A stretch of DNA of 64,000 bases. It comes from Gnetum montanum (taxonomy: Eukaryota; Streptophyta; Gnetopsida; Gnetales; Gnetaceae). Below are positions 56,777-64,000 of the stretch, piece by piece. The stretch's first letter is position 1; each line of letters opens with the position of its first letter. Both the position numbers and the translations under genes were made by a program. The stretch spans positions 373,934-437,933 of the forward strand of contig MNCI01022206.1 in assembly GCA_015680685.1 (NCBI GenBank). The letters run 5' to 3'. The notes under the pieces are model-generated. The model was not told the origin of the DNA. It did not search any database and saw only the letters and a program-made list of their open reading frames with translations.

Positions 56777-58023
56777 GATTCTATTTGTTGGATGGTGGTA
56801 TCATGTATGTTATATACAACATTGTATGTATGCATGCATGCATGCGTGCTATCCTTTCTAATTAGTCAGTCATCCTATATGTGTGTGCATGTGCGTACCA
56901 TATCTATGTACATAGGTGCACACATGTGTGCATGCATGCTATCATTTCTAATTAATCATCCTCTGTGTATGTGTGCTATCATATGTGATTAATCATCCTA
57001 TCTGTTGGTGACCATTTGGGACATGACTGCCAACGAGTGTCCTCGAACAGGATTTAGGTGCCTACTGGTCTCTGGCAACACCAAGGCCCAGATACCTCCA
57101 AATAAACTCAATAGTTAATGTGAGTATGTGTGTGTGATGTTGTGGTGTGAGGTTGTGAAAAATGAAATGATTGCGTTGTGTGTAAACTACAAATGACTTA
57201 TCTTAAAGAGATTCAGCCAACTTTGCCAAGTACTATGAGTTGTTGAGAGTTCTTATTTTGTTCAATTGCCTAGTCTACGCGGTCCTTATTGTAGAGCCCT
57301 ATCAAGTAAAGTGAAAGAACATTAAAAATCAAAGCATACCAACTACTATTCAGTATTTAATTTCATTATAGTACATCACATTAAACAAGAAAATATGTTA
57401 CAAAACTAGGGGTTAGGGGCTACCTAGTGGTCCAATAAACCACATCATCTTTCTTTGCTCATGCTTCTTCTACCCTATCAATATTAAATGTCACTCTCCA
57501 TTATTCACCCTGTCCTAAGCATTCCATTCAAGCTTTAAACCATATTTGCAACTTCAAAAATTAGCAAAAACAAGTATAGAAAGTGGATCATAGGCGAAAC
57601 ACAACAATATAGTAAAACATAACTTTGCAGAAGCTATAAAATGAATGTGTATATTACATTTTTAGCCTACTAAATATACTAGTAATAACTATTCTAACTA
57701 TAATTAGAGGTTATAGGATACCATGATTTCAACCATTTTTGAAAATGTGAGACTTTAATTTTTTGTCTTTTTTTCTTATAAGAAATGCCTAGAAACATGT
57801 AAAACATGTATCAAATTTACATATTGGCTATAGCTAATGGTAAAGATTATTGACGTAATATCAATCATGATGAATGATATGTGCCATCATTTTCTCTTAG
57901 ATCTTCATTTTCTACAAAAGTTGGCATTTTGACATAGCTTTATATTGCTACCTTGAATCCTTTCATTATTTTAAGTTTAGGCACAAATGTTTCAAATAAT
58001 GTAATAGTTATTAAGACTAGGAG
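56561..58023. other. Unassigned DNA with microsatellites
   Basis: A (TC)n tract of ~21 units lies at 56732-56774; around it a phrase ending ATCATATATGTTATATA-AC recurs, and 56820-56960 is rich in TGCATGCATG. A short GC-richer island (57003-57100) has no recognised identity. From 57100 to 58023 nothing is recognisable. Confidence 0.5.
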
Positions 58024-58965
58024 TGATGAATCGTCATTGTGTCACGTCAATGGGCCCTCGTTGACATGGCCTCATTGATGGGCTCCTATCAAGATTGTCC
58101 CATCTATGGGGCGCATCGATGTAGTGTTTACTGCATCTATGGGACCTCATCAACGTAGCTCCATAATAAAGTCTATAAATACATGCTCACCAGTAGTGTT
58201 TATGGGAAGTAAAGTCATAGTTGTAGCAGAGCTCTTATAGATTTTTCATTTGAGAGTTAGAATATTTCTCTAAGTGCCTATAGCAAGAGTCAAAAAGTGT
58301 ACGGATCTTTATTCAAACACTATTGTACCTAAACACACCAATGTGAATGGCAATAAAGATGAGCCTTTTGATCAAATCTTGCAACACTTGGAATGGATTA
58401 ACGATTTATTTATGCATTTATTACTTTCATTAGTTATGTAATTAATAAAGCTAAATTAGAGTTCATGTGATTAGTTAATTAATTAAGCTAAATAGATTAA
58501 ACACATAAGTACAATTATGTTGAGCATAAACATGTATTTGCTTGGTAATCCCAAAAACATTATTACTTGGTTCAGTTAGTAGCATAAATTCTTGGTAATC
58601 CTAGTAGTGGATACGTGGGTTCAAGGTGTGTATGAAAAGTGGAACTAAATGCTTATGTTAGGTATAGTTAGAGATTAGTTAACTAGTTAAATTAAATTAG
58701 TTATTAAATTACTTAATTTCTCTATTTTAAGCACCAAGAATATAAAACATAAAATAATAAAAATTAGATGCCTCAATTACACTTAACCATACCTTTATAC
58801 ATCACAAGTGTAATTGGGAAGACAATGAATGACTGTTAGGGTAAAGTTTGCGCTCTAGGAGACTAATGTAACAGAAGACATAGAGTTAGCGGAATTTGAC
58901 CAGACCATGCCTAAACACTTCATGATTTGTATGGTTGAGCATAAATTTACCTTCACTACTCATCA
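58024..58965 (+). repeat. 5' LTR of element F
   Basis: 942 bp, TGATGAA to CTCATCA, TATA box TATAAATA at 58174-58181. The first 150 bases contain imperfect repeats of CATCGATG / CCTCATTGATG. It aligns with the LTR of A. Confidence 0.87.
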
Positions 58966-58984
58966 TTGGTGCCATTGCCAAGGA
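58966..58984 (+). other. Primer-binding site of element F
   Basis: TTGGTGCCATTGCCAAGGA abuts the LTR and differs at few positions from the tRNA-Asp complement TGGCGCCGTTGCCGGGGA. Confidence 0.86.
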
Positions 58985-59118
58985 CTCTTTTTATTAAAAT
59001 GTGTGCTATCTAGGTTTAGTGAAAATCATTAACATCATTGGATGAACCCTAAGGTCAAAATCATTCTCACAAATAATATAATCACATAAGCACACTAGTA
59101 TCCTAATTGCGTTGCAAA

Positions 59119-61100
59119 ATGTCTTCTTCTCATAGGCATGATGATACCAAACTACCAATCCCTCAAGAATGCAAGGTGATGTATACTCATTCAGATGAGT
59201 ATGTGCCTGACTTCACCTTCATCTTGCATCAAAATGAACAACTGTGATGGCATGATATGGAAGGAAACATTGTAATGCCTCTTGATTGATTTGTGCCTAG
59301 GATGCTACTTCAAACTATTAGGAGGTTTGGCATCCAAGATCTTCAAGAGGAGTATGTTGTGCATGATTGTGACTATTGGGACTACCATCCCACTAAAACA
59401 CAACACATCAGAGATCAACACCAAGAGAAGCATCATGACTTTGTGAAGATCAACACCAAGAGAATCCCTTGTTCCTACTAAATGAAAATGACAGTGAGCA
59501 TCCTCCCTCTAGGGATTCTCAACATGAAGATTCTCCACCTCTTATTATTGGTGATGGGGATGCAACCCTGAATATACAATCCACTATCAACAATCTAGAT
59601 TTAGGTAAATATGGTTTTCAAGGCTAGGAATCGACCAACTATCATGATGAAAAGAAAACTAACAAATGTGGCCATGAAAACAGAAGGGAAGTTGGAAAAT
59701 ACCATGGTGGTGATAGTCTTGCTCCCTCTTAACCCTCTTCATTTGCATCTTTTTCTTCCTCTTCTGGTTTTGATAAACACTGCAGAAAGAATAATTGAAA
59801 TGAAGGAGACCAATGGGACAATGATAATGATTGTCAAGCCCACCATGAATGAAGGGGTAGCATAGGATGTTATTGCCATCATCAAAATAGTGATGATGAT
59901 GAGCCTTTTTTGGTAACTTGAATCATGCTAAATATTGTAGAGGCTCTAAAAATTCCAAGTAGGAATATGAAAGATAGTTGGATCAAGTAACTTGATATGA
60001 ACAATACTCTCAAATTTGAGGGAGGATATAACAATAATTTACAAACACATCTTCAATATTTTCATGATGCCTATGCCTTACAAAATATTGAAAATGATTG
60101 GCAAAAATTAAAGCTATTTCCTAGGACAAGCAGAAAGCTGGTACTGGTCCTTGGAGCCAGAATCCATCTGCAGGTGGATTTCAGTGCTAGAGTTATTCAA
60201 CGATAAGTATTAGACATACTCTAGAGTGTCTAATTTGATAAGGTAGATCCAAGGATGGAAGCAAGAAAACCATGAACCCTTAGATGCCACCATTGGTAGA
60301 TACTATTCTCTCATACACTAATGCCTTGGCCGTGCTTATTCTTAGTGGGAACAACTTCCCCATATCATAGATGAACTTATATTGAAAATGAGGAGAACTC
60401 TTGGGGTCTATGCCCAAGGGAGACTATCCAAACTTAGAGCCTATCAAATTCAAAGTCTAATTGAGTAGGTAGCAAAAGAAGAAGAATAGTTGAGGAAATG
60501 CAAAATTGCATAGGAATACAACAAGGATCCTTCAATTAGAAAGAGGGAGGTTTGATTTTATGATAGTGAGGAAGAATCATCACTTGATGAGGTGGTGAAT
60601 TGAAAGACCTTGCTATTTCAAAAATCTATCTGAAATTTCAGCTAAGGTGGATAAAATGTGGAATTTTTTGAATAAAAAATTCCAAACTACTTTAAAAATT
60701 ATCAAAGAATCATGAGAGTAGAGTAGTGATCGTAACCACAGGAGGAAAAAAGAAGTTGAACATGCCTACTAAAGGGATAAGGAAGAGATTTTTACAATAG
60801 ATGAAGTTGTAGAAACTAAATCAAATGATAATGGTGAATGTGACATCTACCAATATGAACATCCTAAGGGAGTTTTCCCCATTGTGTCACACTCACATGA
60901 GTCTGGGATGTATTCTCTAAATCCACAACTAGCCACAAGGAAAACACCCAAAAGGTTTCCTTATCCTCAAGGAAATCCTAGGTAGTTCCATCAGTAACAA
61001 CAATATTATCCAAGTGGAACTCCACTACAACCATATGAGCAATATCAACAATGGCACCAACCACAGTTGTGGGATATGTCACCACCAAAGCAGTAGTATT
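59119..61100 (+). pseudogene. gag: gag remnant of element F
   Basis: ATG at 59119 (MSSSHRHDDTK). The N-terminal domain has KVMYTHSDEYVPDFTFILHQ, then NEQL, a TGA stop and WHDMEGNIV, and RMLLQTIRRFGIQDLQEEYV. The His/Ser/Asn linker is frameshifted (59480-59930). The core follows at 60000-60320 with KFEGGYNNN, ALQNIENDWQKLKLFP, then ESWYWSLEPESI and GRYYSLIH. The C-terminal part has SLDEVVN. The stop before WHD is at the same codon as a TGA in A, while B has AGA there. The Gln/Pro/Tyr linker runs on to about 61600. Confidence 0.82.
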
Positions 61101-61599
61101 CTTACAAGAAAATAAATCCATATGGGTATTACGTTTAGCAACCCCTATATCCACATGACTCTTCTAGTCATGTTTCTCCTTTCCAACATTACTACCACCA
61201 TCTCAAATACTACAGAGCTCATTCTCCACATTCCAAAAGGGATGCCACATTTTATCCTTATCCTCCTCCTGTTCCTACACCTATTCCTCCACCCTCAACA
61301 TAGCTATCACTTGCTCCATGCATGTAGGGAGAACTTTCATCCTAGCCATAGTAATGCAATGCTACCAAGGCTATCAATCCATAGTCAATTTTTCAACTAA
61401 GGATTTTGGAACCTCATGCTTGTAAAAGACCATTCTTCTAAACCAATAGCCCTACTAAGCCCTCATAGACTTAAGTGGTTGATCATCCTACTCCTACCTC
61501 ATCCTCTACAAATAATTCCATCAAGTTCCCTTCAAACCAAATGCTACCCAAAATCCATACTATTATGCTCTGTCACATTTTATCTAATTGTATTCGGGC

Positions 61600-62013
61600 T
61601 AGCAACCTTCCCAGGAAGTTAGCTGATTTTGGGAGTCCTCTTATCTATTTATAGATTACTAGGAATGAACCATGTAAATCTCTTTTTGATTTAGGTTCCA
61701 ATGTAAACTTGATTTCTCATGAGATGTATACTGCCTAAAACCTACCACCTCTCAAGAAGAGCAATATCATATTGGAATCAGTAGACCAGTCCATCACTAT
61801 TCCATTGGGACAAGTTGAAAACATTATGACCATTATCTATGGGTTGTCTTATCCTACTAATTTCATAGTAATCAAGGTTGAGAACTATAAGGTGGACTTC
61901 CCAATCATTGTGGGAAGGGCATGGCTAAGCATTATTGATGCAAAAATAGGCATTAGAGAGCTTTTCCTAAAGATATCTAAGAAAAATGCATTTGAAAAGA
62001 TTGAGAAGAGATG
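61600..62013 (+). pseudogene. Retropepsin remnant of element F
   Basis: It opens PRKLADFGSPLIYL and has the active site LFDLGSNVNLISHEMYTA; the D-L-G-S form is usual in Athila (D-L-G-A). From 61772 the frame is open to the stop at 62014: ESVDQSITIPLGQVENIMTI, VIKVENYKVDFPIIVGRAWL and SIIDAKIGIRELFLKI. Two stops precede it (YL*IT, A*NLPP). This is the best preserved protease of the three Athila-like copies. Confidence 0.85.
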
Positions 62014-62127
62014 AGTTCCATGCATTGCATACAATGATACAAGGTTCAATTGGTGCAAAAATTTTGGTCAGTGAAATAAGCATCTATTTCTGCATGCAAG
62101 TAGTATCTATATGAGAACAACTAATGG

Positions 62128-63290
62128 TTGACCACTAATTTTGATAGTAGCACAATGTGCATGGGACCCATTGAGAGCTTGATGTGTGCTTATGTCGTAG
62201 GCATGGATGAACTAGAGCAAGTTCATCACCAACTCTCTAATGATGAAAATGTTGATACAAATTGGAGAGAGTTGGAGATCCCTAAAAATTTTAAACAAAA
62301 GCCCCTAGAGTTGAAAACTTTACCCACTGGTCTAGAATATGCATTCTTGAAAATTGGTCGATCATACTTAATGCCGAACTAGATCCTGAATAGAAAGAAA
62401 AATTGTTGGAAGTGGTCAAAACAATGGCCACCAACCTTTTCTTGGTCATATCCTAAACTCATTAGAATTAATCCATGGATATACCAGCATGACATTTACA
62501 CTAATCTATCCATGAAGCTAAGGAGGCAACCACAATGACAATTGAATCCAAAATTGAAGCAAATCATCACAGAGGAAATTGAGCAACTCCTTAAGGCAAG
62601 CTTTATTTACCCCATTGTGGATAGTAAGTGGGCCATTCCACTTGTCATAGTGCCAAAAAGAGGTGTAAAATGGTGGGTTTGTATTGACTTCAAGCTATTA
62701 AACATGGCAACATTTAATGAGCATTTTCTATTGCCATTCATTAATTAGGCGTTGGACACCATATCTAGTTATTGTTATTACAGTTTTTTGGATGGTTATA
62801 GTGACTATAACCAAATATAGATTGCAGTAAAAGATCAAGCTAAAACAACATTCACAAGTCCCTAGGGGATCTTTGCATATCACAAGATGCCTTTTGGTCT
62901 ATGTAATGCTCCTGCCACTTTCCAACATTTGGTCATAAGCATCATTTAGCAGCAAATAGGTACTAAAGTGGAAGTCTTCATGGATGACTTCTCCACTTAT
63001 GATGCTACCCTTGAGAAAGCCTTGGATTTCCTATGCAAGCCTTGGACTACCTTGAAAAAGTACTAAAAAGATGCATGGAAATAAATCTGTAGCTCAATTG
63101 GAAAAAGAGCCATCTCATGATATAAGAAGGCATTATATTAGGGCACCAAATTTCACAAGAAGGGATCAAGGTAGACCTCGAAAAGATAAGGGTCATCCAG
63201 GAATCACCCATCAACTAAAAACTATCAAAGATGTTTGGTCATTCCTTGGATACACTAGTTACTATTAATGATTCATAGAGAATTTCTCTA
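62128..63290 (+). pseudogene. pol: Connector and reverse transcriptase remnant of element F
   Basis: Connector: MGPIESLMCAYVVGMDELEQ, ELKTLPTGLEYAFLK, then INPWIYQHDIYTN. RT: NPKLKQIITEEIEQLLKASF, IYPIVDSKWAIPLVIVPKRG, FKLLNMATFNEHFLLPFIN, FLDGYSDYNQ, IFAYHKMPFGLCNAPATFQH and the catalytic box VEVFMDDFSTYDATLEKALD. Both aspartates of F/YMDD are present, unlike A (FMDY) and B (FMND). Stops at about 62748, 62820, 62862, 62950 and later still prevent translation. The trailing part, EVDLEKI-like to FLGYTSYY, is frameshifted around 63070-63200. Confidence 0.89.
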
Positions 63291-63299
63291 AGATCGTGA

Positions 63300-63835
63300 A
63301 ACCATTGGTTAAGCTAACAAAGAAATATGCTCCCTTCATCAAGACTAAGGAATGTGAGAATACATTCCAAAGCTAGAAGTAGAATCTCATAGAGACTCTA
63401 ATTCTATGAGCACCTGACTAGTCTAGACCATTCCATATCATGACAAATGCATCTAATTATGCATTGGGAGTCATGCTTAAGTAATTGGACAATAAGAAAC
63501 ATCCATATTACATCCACAACACAAGTTGAAGCATTCTGGGTGTACAACTAAATTACACCACCATCGAAAAAGAACTAATGGCAATGGTATATGCTCTGGA
63601 AACGTTTAAGCACTATGTGCTTGGATATAGTGTTTGTGCACACTACTCATAGTGCCATTTTCTTTCTCATGAACAAGCTAACAGTGAGTCCTCATGTCCT
63701 ATGGTGGTTGGTGATCTTGTAATAATTTGATCTTACAATGATAGATCGAAAGGGGACTGAGAATGTGGTCATTGATCACTCATCTCAGTTGCGATGAAAT
63801 AACAAAGAGGAGGAGAGCCTACTCTCTAACTAGTT
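63300..63835 (+). pseudogene. RNase H remnant of element F
   Basis: KPLVKLTKKYAPFIK, then PFHIMTNASNYALGVML (the catalytic Asp of TDAS is Asn), KKHPYYIHNTS and LGVQLNYTTIEKELMAMVYA, then LETFKHYVLGY. The VADHLSRL-like end is near 63765-63800 (VVIDHSSQL). Stops are at the positions of Gln/Arg codons (for example LK*LDNKK). Confidence 0.85.
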
Positions 63836-64000
63836 TCTTAAAGAACTTCTTTTTGTTGGTGCAATAAATAAACAAATGCCCAAACAACCAAAATGGTATG
63901 ATGGCATCTTCACTTATCTTCTCACTTAGGAGATGCCACAAGATCTAGACCATAGGAAGAAATAATAGTTTCTTCATTGGGCTAAGCACTTCATAGAAAT
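63836..64000 (+). pseudogene. Spacer before integrase, element F, cut by window end
   Basis: FLKELLFVGAINKQMPKQPK, WYDGIFTYLLT and MPQDLDHRKK resemble the Athila spacer between RNase H and INT (PWYADIVNYL..GE.P). Integrase itself lies beyond the window. Confidence 0.65.

Larger units (their letters stand above)
58024..64000 (+). mobile_element. Element F: Athila-like Ty3/gypsy retrotransposon, cut by window end
   Basis: LTR, tRNA-Asp-type primer-binding site, gag, linker, protease, connector, RT, RNase H and the start of the region before INT follow each other on the + strand. It is the closest relative of element A in this window: LTR subfamily, gag start and connector agree. It is also the best preserved RT here, with the catalytic box intact. 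The five bases before the LTR are aggag; the other side is outside the window. Confidence 0.9.

Noticed and set aside
56705-56992. Cys/Ser-rich 95-residue frame
   Set aside because: Reads through (TC)n and TGCATG-rich simple sequence; no homology or gene context.

Overview
This window looks like intergenic nuclear DNA of a vascular plant, most likely a seed plant with slow turnover of old transposons. It is AT-rich and contains no gene I can defend as a host gene. Almost everything recognisable is a degenerate transposable element: Ty3/gypsy elements of Athila type (primer-binding sites resembling the 3' end of tRNA-Asp, order gag-PR-RT-RH-INT and, in one copy, a further ORF), one Ty3/gypsy element of Tat/Ogre type, Ty1/copia remnants, LINE fragments and tRNA-derived SINEs. 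Species cannot be read from the sequence. N runs and odd joins show that it is a draft scaffold.

Layout: (1) 1-8485, Athila-like element A, minus strand, 5' LTR 7608-8485, 3' LTR outside the window. (2) 8640-10760, LINE pieces in opposite orientations with a gypsy RT fragment between LINE blocks. (3) 11286-16441, copia element K, minus strand, with two ~1.1 kb LTRs and near-matching target duplications (atagg/ataag), lying in a ~205-bp diverged tandem repeat. (4) 17830-28469, LINE, copia-LTR and SINE remnants in unassigned DNA, including one complete SINE with an 18-bp target duplication (25959-26103). (5) 28608-49605, Athila-like element B, plus strand, ~12.8 kb once the nested element is removed, with gag, PR, RT, RH, INT, a long untranslated block and an unidentified third ORF. 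Element G, an 8.15 kb Tat/Ogre-type element on the minus strand (36016-44167), sits inside B. (6) 49610-56176, element C, minus strand, a shortened relative that keeps gag but has lost most of pol and the third ORF. C is inserted four bases past the end of B and has a perfect 5-bp duplication ATAGG. (7) 56178-56560, a ~259-bp tandem repeat that also flanks B on the left, confirming that B, G and C are insertions into one pre-existing repeat. (8) 58024 to the window end, Athila-like element F, plus strand, cut by the window edge.

None of the coding regions is intact. Comparing A, B and F at the same codons shows CAA/CAG to TAA/TAG and TGG to TAG changes, as expected from long-term cytosine methylation and deamination. 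The points most worth a second look are the third ORF of B, the two gag-retaining non-autonomous designs (C and G), the tail-to-tail LTR pair at 49192-50447, the AGATGTCT octamer cluster in the copia LTRs, and the SINE family. I found no convincing new enzymatic system.
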